Part shown: positions 34,947-46,274 of the stretch, in pieces | Position numbering within the stretch: the stretch's first letter is position 1 | Layout of the letters: each line of letters opens with the position of its first letter | Source of the DNA: Pezizomycotina sp. ARF18 | Lineage: Eukaryota; Ascomycota | DNA: 64,000 nt | Direction of reading: 5' to 3' | Assembly (NCBI GenBank): GCA_002224055.1 | Contig: AZLU01000021.1 | Span: 186,001 to 250,000, forward strand | Notes under the pieces: generated by a model | Database searches by the model: none | The model's input: the letters and a program-made list of their open reading frames with translations, nothing else | Told to the model about the DNA's origin: nothing | Position numbers and translations under genes: made by a program

Positions 34947-35444
34947 ATGAAGTTCTCCTCCGTCATTCTCGTTTCCGCTGCCCTCCTCTCCGGTGTCCTT
35001 GCCATACCTGCTGAGCTCGAGAACTCTTGCAAAGGAAGTACGTGGAGTGGTTCCTCGATCTTCCCTCAAAAACCCTCAACTCAATAACAGTTGCTAATAA
35101 GATTAATCGAATAGAGGCCTGTAACCCGCGAACTGAACCCTTGCTGCCCAGGCTTCCCAGACTGCGTCCGCCACGGCGAGGATTTCAAGACATTCTGGTG
35201 CCAGAATACCCACGGCGGCGTGGGGAAGAAGCCTAGTTGCGAAGGACGTAAGTAAACACTATCAAATAACTTTATACCTGATGCTTTGAGGCTTCATTAT
35301 GGATAAGGGATCTTAAGACTAAGTACCCGCTACCATCTATTAGATATCTGCAGGGTCGACAAAGACTGCTGCCATGAGTTCCCGAAGTGTGGCCAGCACG
35401 GCGAGGTGGCGGGCATCAGATGGTGTAAAAAGAGGGGCAGTTAA
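34947..35444 (+). CDS. Small secreted protein with two six-cysteine knottin-like units
   Basis: The signal peptide is MKFSSVILVSAALLSGVLA, cut before IPAELE. Introns at 35038-35114 and 35248-35343 both have good GT...AG ends. The mature part of about 85 residues carries 12 Cys in two matching units. Unit one runs C-x4-C-x6-CC-x5-C-x11-C (SCKGKACNPRTEP then CCPGFPDCVRHGED...WC). Unit two runs C-x4-C-x5-CC-x5-C-x11-C (SCEGHICRVDKDCC then HEFPKCGQHGEVAGIRWC). The C-C-CC-C-C order is that of inhibitor cystine knots, and the shared FP.C..HGE and WC show internal duplication. It ends KKRGS, stop 35444. One frame irregularity lies before the first CC pair. A secreted effector, antimicrobial or inhibitor peptide is the natural guess; I know of no named homologue. 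Confidence 0.78.
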
Positions 35445-36375
35445 GTTGGGTGATAGCGCGTATGCCACTGATATGGCCAGAGATTTGACACCGTATTGTG
35501 TATCTTCCTAGCTCTTTGAAATTGCTTAGATATAGGATAAGGGACTGGGTAAATGTACATTAAGAAGCATTAGAATCATGGAATATTGTTCTTTTTAAGC
35601 TGAATTATTGCGTGTACGTGTATTGTCATAAGCTGGTAAATATGGCGCTTCGGGTGTGCACGACGAGAGATAGTTGTAGATGTTTGTATGTCTGTGGTCC
35701 TGTACAGAATGAATTGCTATAGCTATATCCTAGAACGGACGATTTATCCGCAATTCGGATTCTGGCCTTTTCCATTCACCTCCATCCTGTCGGTTTTACC
35801 CACGCAGATTTCAGATTTCATAGAATATATGTCAATTCTGGATACAATTGCGAGCATGGTTTTCTAAAACTACAAAAATGTGGGAATAAGCTCCCTTATA
35901 GAAGAATATACGCACTATATAATGTTAGATAATCAAACCATTTGGAGATGTTGCAGCTCCTTATGCATCGTGGTGTTGTTGGCCATTTGCCTTACCGGTT
36001 TGTACTGCCACACCAACATACGTACAAACACATCCATCTAAAAAATTTGATTGCTACTGCCAAACTAGAGGAATGCCATGGAACTGCATCGAAGCATGTA
36101 TTTATTTTAAGGCTATTTTTTTTCTTTCCTTTTTTTTCTTGTTGAGAAAAGGCAAAGGAAAAAAAAAAAAAAAAAAAAAAGAAGAATCACTTAGAAGCAA
36201 ATAGTCAGTAGTAAATAACAAACCATCCAGGTTTGCTACTATCGCAATGATCTAATCCTTTCAAAGCTACGTTATTCAGTAAGTATATGGTAACGGCCTG
36301 ATTTGTTGTACGGTATACCGTTTGTCAGTGCGCTAACTTCGACTAACATCGCGATTATTCAGGATTGGAATAAGA
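35445..36375. other. AT-rich intergenic region
   Basis: 930 bases without a supported gene. An A run of about 22 bases lies near 36159-36180, after a T-rich stretch at 36113-36140. Confidence 0.5.
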
Positions 36376-38487
36376 ATGCCACAGCAACACGAGACTATCA
36401 TCAACTGGCTCTGCCAGCATATTGAACCAGTGTCGCTACCAGATTCCCTCTACCACTCGCAGACGAAAAGTCGCTCATAGCGCAGTTCACAATCTTGCTA
36501 TATCCGAGAAACCGAACAACTTCACGGAAAGCGCTGTCAGGAGGCGGTTAACGTTACGTTCAACACTTCTCGGCCGCTGAAACATAGGTTGAAACGACGC
36601 CCCTACACAGTGGTACCACGCCGCCTGCTATACCCCAGCCCGTGAGTCAGAGCATTAGGAGTGCTCAAGCAGGAGTCACGGCCCAAGCTACGGTTGGTGC
36701 CACGACCCCCGGCATAGCTACCAACCAGGCTAGACAAAGTGGTAAGATGCGACAAACGGTCCGGTGAACGCTTCGGGCGGTGCCAACTCAACGCCAAAGT
36801 CGAAGATGAAGGAAATTAGGACACGCGCCTGGAATTTACCAGCACCGGTCCCAGCACCGGTGCGTAGAGTCTATGCAGAGCATGACTTTGGCGAAGCACG
36901 TCAACATGTGGGAGGTCCCGCGCAGCCGTCGGCGAACCTGCCGGCTTCTATCACAAGCATGACCGACCAGGAATGTTCTTACCGGTGCTAAGGACGGGAC
37001 AGAGTTGCGAGGAAACAACATCGCCGGAGCTCCCTTCTGTCCGAGAGCGTCTGCGGATGGTGCAATCTCACAGGTTCCTCAGTTTCGCTCATCGGGCTCG
37101 CCCAAATCGACGGCATCTACAGAGAATTTCACCAACTGTAACACGCCGTTTTCCGCATTCATATGCGGATTCAGGGCAGCGGCAAGTCGCACAGCCTATC
37201 GTGTCTCTTAGGTAAGATACTCCTATCCTTTAAAAGGCAATATAAAACTTAATATCACTCACACGGCCGTCCATATACATAATCGTAGAAAACGTCATGT
37301 TGCCGGAGCCGAGCTTGGAAGCCTTCAGAAACCGTTGCCGGGTCTCGTCTTCCACTTCACGCAGCACGCTCGAGTTCCTTCCGTGCCTGTGAAGCTGCCT
37401 TCCTAGGTAAAACGCACACCTCGAACGCAGAACATCTAAAATATAAAACCGTCCGTAGCGTCCGCGTCCTCGTCCCCAGCTCAACTACGCCAACCTCAAG
37501 CAGGCATATTCAACCATCCAAACGCCTCCGTCTCCGCCCGCGTCTTAGGCCGAAGGATCTCACAATTAGTGCCATGCTCCAGCTTATGGCCGTCGCGACA
37601 GCGACCGCACGCCGCTGTACCTACACGTCCTGACGCAGATTTTGCGTGACTTGGCCACGGAAAATGGCGGCACGTTCAGCTACAGCCTGTTCAAAGAAAG
37701 GCTATCGAGCGCGGACTTCTCCCCGGACCAGGCTGCTTTCTTGAAGATGCGACTGGGTTTGCTGGAGTCATTCCTTCGCGCGATGATGATAATGAGGGCG
37801 GTATATTCTGCACCGAACCAGGAGTTCTTACCGTCGTCGACTCTCTTGTCCGTTTGTTGACGCCGGACCGCGTGTGCGCTCTTCGACGTGTTGCTGATCT
37901 GTACGTTGCTTCAGCCGGCGGTGGAAATGCGAAGGAGCTCGCGGTGGGATGGTGATCGCCCTAGACGAGGCTCACAAGTACATGACAGCTACCCCTTCCG
38001 CCGCGCGCTTTACGGAGTCCTTGCTCGCGCTCGTCAGGCAGCAGCGTCACTATGGTGCCCGTATTATCGTCTCGACACAAGAGCCTAGCGTGTCATCTAA
38101 GCTTATCGACCTCTGCTCAGTTACCATCTGCCACCGTTTCACCAGCCCGGAGTGGTTCGAGACGCTGCGAAAGCACGTTCACGTCGGCGAAAGGAGAAGG
38201 AGAAGGTGCACGACATAATCATGGAGCTGAACGTTGGAGAGGCTCTTGTGTTTGCTGCTGGCGCTGCTGTACGTGTCACGAGCGCGGAGCCGGAATTTGA
38301 TGCCTCGGTGAGAACATCGATGATGCATCGGACGAGAGCGGTAGTCCGGGCTGGCGGCGGGAGGTGGCAGATCGCCAGCAACAAGACTACTCCACCACCT
38401 AAGGAGAAGGAACGGTTCTTCAGGCTACACGTCCGCTCCAGGCTAACCTACGACGGAGGAAAATCCGTCATGGCCGTGAGCTTCTGA
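36376..38487 (+). CDS. Fungal P-loop ATPase-like protein (HerA/FtsK-like core)
   Basis: An NTP-binding protein of a fungus-specific family; biological role unknown. The start is uncertain; MPQQHETIINWLCQHIEPVS at 36376 is the first candidate, followed by Pro/Gln/Ala-rich low-complexity sequence. The ATPase core begins NFTNCNTPFSAFICGFQGSG then KSHSLSCLL (Walker A G-x-GSGKS) near 37120-37210, then an intron. Further on are PLYLHVLTQILRDLATENGG, FSYSLFKERLSSADFSPDQA then FLKMRLGLLESFL, and the Walker B/arginine region MVIALDEAHKYMTATPSAAR, FTESLLALVRQQRHYGARII and VSTQEPSVSSKLIDLCSVTI, with CHRFTSPEWFETLRKHV. It ends RLTYDGGKSVMAVSF, stop 38487. The DEAH and STQEP (sensor-1-like) stretches are typical of HerA/VirD4-type pumps. 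Many frame changes occur, particularly at 37210-37640. Confidence 0.72.
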
Positions 38488-38988
38488 GGCGGCGCTTTAC
38501 ACTGCTTCGCGATTTTGTAAGAATAACAGAAGCCGGTAACGGAGTATCCGATCGTAGACCACTTCAGTCACTCGCTCGCATACTTGGAGTCCATGTTGTC
38601 TGGCTCACTAATGTATTCGTATCATAATGTTCCTTTCTCACTTTTCTTCTACTTCTATTTCTAATTGCTTTTCACGGCGGAGAAAAATGCCACTTGTATT
38701 TCGTACCATGCGCTGGAGTTAAGGTACAGGATCGCTTTAATAATAATGCTAATAATGCTACTGATGGGGTACGCAACTTTTAGTACTGTGCCAGAAAGTA
38801 TGCAATTAGGTATGTCTCTATTAATACCTAGGTACAGATAAATAGCAAATCTAATATGATATTGTGGAGTCTGGGAAGAGTACAGAACAACAAGGTATCG
38901 TCACGGGAACGGTACAAGGCCTAATATCACCGTGCTACCTGGGGATACCAAGGCTTGAAGCAGTGCTAGCGCGGGTAGTCTTCCACTA
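38488..38988. other. Intergenic between convergent genes
   Basis: 501 bases holding the 3' ends of the ATPase (+) and aldolase (-) genes. AATAATGCT is repeated near 38740-38760. No gene seen. Confidence 0.5.
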
Positions 38989-39870
38989 CTACGCTCTTCC
39001 TGCCGACCCGCACACATCTATCTGCCACTCCATTAGCTTTGCAATCTTTCTATGCCTCTTTCCATCAATGTAGTCAGCGGCATCTTGCCTGTATTCCTCT
39101 CTAGATGCACAAGATAATCATCGAGCACGAGCTTGTTCACGTTAATCTTACTTATACCGCCTCTCCTGATACACTCCCTCATGATGTCTTCTGGGAAGTC
39201 GTTTGTCCCGTGTAAAACGAGCCTGACCCTCCACCGCGACACTCCTTATCTCCTCCAATCGTTCATAGTTCAACTGCGGCCCTTTCTTCCCATACTCCCC
39301 GTGAACATTGCCAAACTAGGCGCGAGGAAATCACACCTGTGGCTATAAAGTCCTCGACGTCTGCTTTCGTAGTAAGCAAACCTTCCAGTTCCACTGTATC
39401 CGCGACGCCGTCTTCGCCGCCTTCTATCCGGCCTGGCTCTGCCTCCGTCGCAATGCCGTGCTCGTGACAGTACGCCACCAGTTCCTTCGTCTTTTCAAGG
39501 TTCTCTTCCTTTCATAATGCGACATATCAACCATGATACTGTCAAATGGTAATTCATCGGCTGCCCTTTTTATGAGATCGTAGTCTTGAGCGTGATCCAG
39601 GTGTACGGCGACGGGCACTGAGGCTTCTTGGCGGCAAGTGACGCGGCGTGGACTAAAGCCGTCGGAGAAGGTAATGGCCCAGGGAAGACTTGTATGATAA
39701 GAGGGAGCGTTTTGTTCAGCGGCGCGGATGAAGGCGATGATGGATTCAATGTTGTACGCTATGGGTGCAACGACACCGTACGCGCCGCGCTCGGCAGCTT
39801 CGAGGATTTGAATTGTGCGGTTCTGCGACCGCCAATTGCTCGTGGCTTTGGTACCGCTGAAGACCGTCAT
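38989..39870 (-). CDS. Class II (zinc) ketose-bisphosphate aldolase family protein
   Basis: Zinc-dependent aldolases of this family cleave fructose- or tagatose-1,6-bisphosphate, or related ketose phosphates, into two trioses. The product, from 39870, contains TIQILEAAERGAYGVVAPIA, YNIESIIAFIRAAEQ, PWAITFSDG, and the zinc/substrate motif VPVAVHLDHAQDYDLIKRAA with LPFDSIMVDMSHYE (the D and the E/K region of the second strand). Then come ELVAYCHEHGIATEAEPGRI then EGGEDGVADTVELEG, the loop bearing a catalytic Glu, then RLVLHGTNDFPEDIMRECIR with RGGISKINVNKLVL (zinc His in LHG, phosphate site KINV). It ends KLMEWQIDVCGSAGRA, stop 38989, after a frame change near 39040. About 290 residues, normal for the family. 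Its substrate could connect with the Dak/RpiB block 23 kb away, but several unrelated genes lie between. Confidence 0.85.
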
Positions 39871-41845
39871 AGTGATAATGAAAGATGGACAATGTAATCC
39901 CTAAGGAATGAGACCCTCACTCGTTCACTCTAAATAGCTTTACCCCGGATAATAGTTTACCATGGGGATATATAGAGTGGATGAGGTGGAGTGCCGTGTG
40001 TTTTACCGAAAGATGAACTTGCTCCCCGTCTCGGGGACATTGCCTTATGTTTCTAAACTACCCCGTGTCGGATCGGTATTGTGATTCCAATTCAACTTCA
40101 TGATGCTTCTCTTCTAACCTTAGACTCCCATCTTAAGACTGGAGAAGTGTTGAGATATAGGATAGCTTTTCTTCTTTTTTTTCTTTTTTTGGAATGAAGC
40201 AGTGCATCGTGACGCGCCCGCGCGATCGCGTATTGGCCAACTTGCCACTGAGTAATGGGACACGAACCTAAGCCAAACTCATCGCCACGATCATGATTGT
40301 CCGAGTCGATGCTGCCACTAACGAGGCTTCAGAGAATCGATCCTTTCCAACCCATTCTTTGGCTTTCCTTCTCCCTATGGAAATGGTCCAGGTGAGGTTG
40401 ATGGTCTTGCCTAAGAAAAGCTCCGTTAGTTCGCGGTCATCGTCGGCGCGATTCTGCCCACGATGTGCTTGTGACCTTGGCTAGCCAAGTAAAGATCGCC
40501 GTGCGTCAAGGCAGGTTTCAAATCTGGTTGGAGGTATGTTACTGTTTCTGTCACTTTGTCAATCCTTTGACACCGCGAATCTCTACAGGCTCGAAGAATT
40601 GTTCTTAGTTAATGTTTTTTTTGAATCCCAGTAGACCTCCACTGTTCATATCGCTGACTCATTACGATTATAGGAAGTCTGTGGCCTATAGAAAACCCAA
40701 TGATAATAAGTCAACGAGAAAGCAGTACATTCGTGATAAACCAATGGGAAAAGGTAGCCCAAAGCCGGCCTGCCGCGAGCGTAGCCAAACAAAGTTGCAG
40801 GATCTCCCGGCTATGTCCCTTTGCGGTTTTATACATGGCAAGCACCTTCACTGTCACGAAAACTCCCTCGTTTCTCCAAGGCGGTGAGACGAGATTAATT
40901 TAACGACTGGCTAGAAGGCCTCGCTGAACCAGAAACTTTGAAGATCGTTTTAAAATTACTCGAGCAGGGATCTAGCTGTCTACTCAGCCGCTTCTGAGAT
41001 CCAAGTTCTCGGTCGGATTGGACTCCCAGCCTTGTTCAGGCACCCGCAGCAATCCTTCTAGAATCCGAAGGAGTATAAAGGTCGAGCCGATCTTAAAAAG
41101 GATTAACATCGGGATTAAATCAACGTGGAACTCGACGAACCAATGACGATTGGCGGCTGACATACCATCGATCTCAACTTGAGAAGAAGCTATATTGAAT
41201 GAAACCTTTAAGCTTGATCTCATGAAATGCGACACCGTCTTTGGAGGATATGCGCGTATTTGCGTGAACATCATTCAGCGAATTTGGCAAGATTTCTGAC
41301 GATGTGAGCCATTGCAGGCGCTATCATAACCCTGGTCCTGCTTATGGCACACCTTCAATAGGTTGTAAACATTAAATTGATCTTCATATAGGAAGGGCTG
41401 CGTAACAGCTCGGCCGGTTCACGATGTGTCAATATTCCAACAGTAAACGCGTGAAATTTGGAATGATGTTCGAGCATCATAGAAGTCAGGTCGTACGGAA
41501 TGAACAATGGAATGCGCAGCGAGTTTGGTTCCGCGGATCGTCGCTCAAGGATTCCCCCATTTCGAGAAGGTAGAAACCGGGAACTCTGGATGAACCTTGC
41601 AACAAAAGCCTCGTACAATAGACGATCCAGTTTGTGCAACTATAGAAATCTCGGCAGGTCGATGATATAAACGGATCGCGAGGAACCTTTCATGACTCTC
41701 TCTCAACCACAACGGCTTCATCGGCTCCTACAATCTCATAGCTTCACACAGCTCCAAGCAACCGAAACAACGCTATTTTATTAAACATAAATACCTGATT
41801 CAAAGTTCTTCTTTCTAGACTAAAAATCACGCATAACCCATCAAG
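39871..41845. other. Intergenic region
   Basis: Nearly 2 kb without a supported gene. It contains T-rich tracts near 40165-40190. Minus frames at 40984-41274 and 41355-41639 (about 95 codons each) have no motif. The last 150 bases form the lysozyme promoter and leader. Confidence 0.5.
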
Positions 41846-43113
41846 ATGAAAACTATCACTTTCGCCATCTCTCTCTCTGCGCTTGTCGCCGGAGCCTCCG
41901 CTGCGGCACGCTGCACCGCGACTAACGGTTTTCCTGGCACGTGTATCTCGACCGGATCTTGCAGCTCCCAGGGCGGTCAATCCGACCCAGCGAACCTCTG
42001 TCCCGGAGGAAATGTAGAACCCCCAGCCTTGAGATCGTTCCTCAGAGCCTGAACTAACAACCTGACACTGCTTTTGTAGGATATACAATGTTGTACCTGG
42101 CCATCCGGATGCACGAACGGCGCTGGCGTAAAGGATTCTGCATCCCCACGGCTGATTGCCAGGGAGGTCAGAGTGATCCTGGTAATCACTGTCCTGGATC
42201 GCAAGTACGCATCTGTCCATGTCCCGATTTTCTCTTTTGGTATTAGTATCGAACTATTCGACTAAATCATTCCATTTTGTTATAGGACATTCAATGCTGC
42301 ACCTATGGAACTTGCACCTCGAACGGCGCTGGAGGTGTCTGTGTGCCAACGGGTGAGTGCAGCGCTATGGGAGGATCGAGCGACCGGCGAACCTTTGCCC
42401 AGGTCCGCAGAACATTCAGGTCAGTCGAATGCATATTGCATTTTCTTTGTTCCCTCACTCAAAGGGCTTGTGTTGACCGATACCGTGCATATAGTGTTGT
42501 ACTACTGGCGGAGGCAATCCACCCAACGGCGGTAATAACGGCAGATCAGTCAGAACGGCTTGCACTTCATTGAAGGCTTCGAAGGTTGGAACGCGAACTT
42601 CTACGAGACAGCGCGGGCGTATTGGTAAGCTTTATTCGTTCCCTCTTTCTATATACATCGTCCAAAGTTAACGCCGCAGGAACTAAGACAATCGGTTACG
42701 GACATGCTTGCCAACCGACTCCGCCTGCAACGGCATTCACGCTCCTATCTCGCGCGAAACAGGCGACCAGCTGCTCCGGGGTGACGCACAGAGAGCTGTA
42801 AACTGCGTTAAGACTAATGTGCACACTTCTGTAAGTCATAGTGGCTCCAGACATTGTCGGCTTTTCAGATAGTAACGTTACAGCTAACCTGATGACTATT
42901 TCATAGTTAACCCAAAATCAATTCGACGCTTGCGTTTCGTTCACGTTCAATCTCGGATGCGGCGCATTCCGGGAGATTGTCGGCCCCTTGAACGCCAGAA
43001 ACTTCCCTGAGATGGAACGCCAGTGGAAGCTTTACGTGAATGCGGGCGGGAAGCCGCTTCCGGGGCTTGTCAGGAGGCGCCAGGCCGAAGTTGACCTCTT
43101 TAACCGCCCGTGA
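41846..43113 (+). CDS. Secreted GH24 lysozyme with three N-terminal cysteine-rich modules
   Basis: A predicted muramidase cutting bacterial peptidoglycan. The signal peptide is MKTITFAISLSALVAGASA. Three modules of about 40 residues follow, each C..…G.C..T..C...GG.SDP.N.CPG..DIQCCT (for example TGSCSSQGGQSDPANLCPGG, then GFCIPTADCQGGQSDPGN, then SNGAGGVCVPTGECSAMGG), separated by introns at the DIQCC joints. A Gly/Asn linker leads into GLHFIEGFEGWNANFYDDSA then GV.GTKTIGYGHACQ: the GH24 Glu, Asp and Thr of the T4-lysozyme triad. Next are RETGDQLLRGDAQRAVNCVK, an intron at 42831-42906, then LTQNQFDACVSFTFNLGCGA and AGGKPLPGLVRRRQAEVDLF, ending NRP. Frame changes occur, one beside the catalytic Asp. 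Introns and a eukaryotic signal peptide show a resident fungal gene; the catalytic domain is of phage/bacterial type, so an old transfer is likely. It is convergent with the next gene. Confidence 0.88.
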
Positions 43114-43504
43114 AGTACTATAGAGGACTATGATTATCCAGATAGTTTCTCAGATGTATTCTAGTTTACTAGAAGCGAGATAATTCTCATGGAAGAACCA
43201 TTTGAGATGTTTTACTTTTATGTTCATGGATAATTATCATTTTAGTTTTATAGAACTATACTAGACGCGGAGGATGTTTGGAATTTGGCTTAGAATTTAA
43301 ATGGGTTTTATGACAACTTGAATCTATTTCAAATTAAAAGAGGACTGAACACCGTTTCTGCTTGTTATATATTTAGACTTCATTGGGATATCATGAAATA
43401 AAACACCGTATCGACATGCCTCTGGGCGGCCTCATCATAACAAAATAACATTTGTATATACTGGCAACGATAGCCCCTCTGCTAAAGTGTAATGTAACAA
43501 TCGC
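43114..43504. other. Intergenic between convergent secreted-protein genes
   Basis: 391 AT-rich bases containing both 3' ends. No gene seen. Confidence 0.5.
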
Positions 43505-44422
43505 CTACAAGAACTGAAGCCATCCGACCGCAGCAACAAAGCTAGCACTGAGAACAGCAAGAGCATTCACAGAATGCACCGAGGAACCTCCAGAACCACT
43601 GCCTTTGGAAGCTCCAGTGCTCGTAGAGGAAGCTGCACTACCGGTCGTCGTCGTGGCATCGGAAGAACCGCTGCAGCTTCTGGAACCACTAGTAGGAGCT
43701 GCTTCAAGGCCGGTAGTAATTGGGGTACCGGTGAGCGCAGGTTCAGGCTTAGAGTTCTTGAAACTATTTTCGTCGGTGGAGCCCAAGCAACGCTTATAGA
43801 ACTTGGTGGGTTTCCCAGCGGTCCCCTCGGTATCGACGACGATGGCGGAGTAGTTATCCGGGCAACACAGAAGGGGGCCATCGCCAAAAAGTGGTCTTAA
43901 GAAATCGTCAAACATTAGTCTCAGTAACTATACACAAAACGAGGACTATGCAAAGAATCTTTCTTACCATCCACCCTTACTGCAGAAGTCGGCAGTGGCC
44001 TCGATACCGTCCTTCTCCGTGACCTTCTCGGCGATGTCCTTCACATCGTCGCACGAGTAAGGCCCATCGGCGCCGCGACCCTTTTCGCTAGAGTGCTCGT
44101 AAACCACGCAGCAGTTGGCTTTTTGACCACCCCTAGATAGAGATACTCCATGATTAGCAAAACATGTGTGACGAGATAATATGTCACGATAGGCCAACGT
44201 ACCAATTGCCACAAAGCCAGCCGGGCACCAGGTCGAGCCTCCGCAGATGGATTTTTCGCCAAAGTCGGTTACGCCTCTCTCGCTAGTACAGGTAGACGAA
44301 AGGCACTTGCTAGCCATTTCAACGTGGATATATATTTGCCCTTCAGCAACCCGCTGGGCAGAAACGGATTGCACCCCAGAGAGCGCGAGAACAAGGGCAG
44401 GGAGATAGGTCTTAGGAGTCAT
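43505..44422 (-). CDS. Secreted cysteine-rich protein, probably GPI-anchored
   Basis: No named family recognised. The signal peptide is MTPKTYLPALVLALSGVQSV (start 44422). The mature part has several Cys: MASKCLSSTCTSERGVTDFG, EKSICGGSTWCPAGFVAIG, then after an intron (about 44139-44204) KANCCVVYEHSSEKGRGADG and PYSCDDVKDIAEKVTEKDGI, ADFCSKGGW. A second intron (about 43889-43970, with CTAATG) leads to LFGDGPLLCCPDNYSAIVVD and FYKRCLGSTDENSF. A Ser/Thr/Gly-rich stalk follows, and a hydrophobic end (VNALAVLSASFVAAVGWLQF) typical of a GPI signal, stop 43505. The layout points to a cell-wall or plasma-membrane surface protein. An alternative M upstream in the same frame lies outside the signal peptide and is not preferred. 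Confidence 0.75.
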
Positions 44423-46274
44423 GATGTTCTTCGGTTTGAGTTGTCTCGGCGAATCTAACTTTAGAGAGTGAAATACGGTGCCTTTTCTTAATGCAGTATT
44501 AAACGAGAGACTGGTACCGAAGGAATCTGAAGGTCCAAAACTGGGGATCTTCACGCCGCCTTTATATTTTCCATTCCGTGTAAAGGAGTACAGAAGAATA
44601 CTGAAACGGATCAATCACAAGCCACCACCTTGCAAGCAATACGACTGCTAAGTGGAAAGCGGAAAAGGCAGACTGTGGAGAACCTAGTACTCGCTCAGCA
44701 GCGAACTCCTGAGCAGCAATCTGGTAGTTAATCCGAAGTGGTCAGATAAATTGCAAATACAACCTGGTCAGTGGTGGCAAAGCATAACTATCTCCATCAA
44801 ACGACCAACTATACAAAGCAGGTGAAACACTGAAATCTACTTAGCAGTAGGAAGTTCTTTGTTCTCGGCTCAAAATAGTCTGCATCTGAACGGCTTTTCA
44901 TCCATCGTGCATTGCCGCAAACGCTAGGAGTTTGCATAAGGCAAGGGCATCGTGGCACTGCGCGTATGTAGGCATGCTCAAAAATATTTCAAGACCGAAA
45001 GCCAAGCGAAGAAGCAAAGCAATGCCTACCTCGCTATCACCAAACCGTCGAATCAGAACTCGACAATGACCCCTGAAATTCAGGAATCCCATGATTCGAA
45101 CATGCCCTAATCAACCCATGAAAAGGGACAGTTGGCTCGGGTCGTTCAGATGTTTGAGCGAAATTTATGGCTCCGGATTCTTATCCGACACGATAGTCCA
45201 GATCTATGCCTGCCGAGCATCACGAAGAAAGCGCTGAACCACTTGGCCTTCCTTGGCCTGCACAAGTCCGGCAATTTCTAGCCTTTATACACGGGGGAAA
45301 GAAGCTTCGGCTTTGACATCTATGACATCTCCGTCTCAGTAGCATGAACGTTGACCCCTTCATCGTCACAAAATTAGAACAAAGCTGCAGTTCCAATTTC
45401 GTCCAAGGCAAAGCAGAAAGAATGTCCAGTCCTCTGATTCCATTCAAAGACACGAGAAGCCCGACCTCATATAGCAAAGAGATTTGCATAAAGCTCTTTG
45501 GTATGAAACGTTCTGATAAAAGAACTGGTGGCTGATCTGATAATACTTCTGATGTAGAGCTTCCTCCAATGGATAATCCAAGCTTTAGCTGCTGTCCGTT
45601 TTGTTCCCGGACCGTAATATATCAGTACTCACATTAGGCTAACTCTATTATTCGTTGTTGAGGTGAGAATCTTATTGAGAGGTCTAGAGAAGCAATAGCA
45701 GGAATTGGAGCGTAGTTAGAAGGGATCTTGATATTGAAGAGTCAAGAATTCCATTTGTAATCAGGGCGACAAGGGCACTAGGATCCCATTGGATTTAACC
45801 CATGGACTGGCCAAGTTATCCATCAAGTAAACCTGAAGAGCCGCCTGTCTGCTCCCGGGCTCACAATTCACTAAGATTCTTCGAGGTGAGTTGTACCAAG
45901 GCATCGGAGACTACATGGTAAAAATCCAGTCGAAGAACAAACATAGGCGAAGGTTCACTGCCACCTAGATTCTTCCTAGTTCTCTAGAAGGAACTCTACA
46001 ATAACATTATATCAATGAATAGAACATGTTTCGACCAAATTTCAACTTTGTGCAACAGATATTGATTATATCGTCTATGAGCAGAGACAGTAAATCGACG
46101 AGGTTTATGGTCGTACTTATATTAAAGCGAAGTTTATGGACAGCATTTTGAGTGAGGGGACAGTGGGACCTTGATTTTGGCAAAGGCCACAAAGCTCTAT
46201 ACAGAGCTCTAGAGACTAATTATGGTTCGTTTCTCTCATCCAGTTTCCCTTCTTTTAATTATACCTTTCCCGAA
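44423..46274. other. Intergenic region
   Basis: About 1.85 kb with no supported gene; only short frames without motifs. The first part should hold the promoter of the Cys-rich surface protein. Confidence 0.5.

Noticed and set aside
41846-43113. Prophage or virus remnant suggested by a T4-type lysozyme domain
   Set aside because: The gene has introns, a eukaryotic signal peptide and fused fungal-type Cys modules, and no other phage gene is near.
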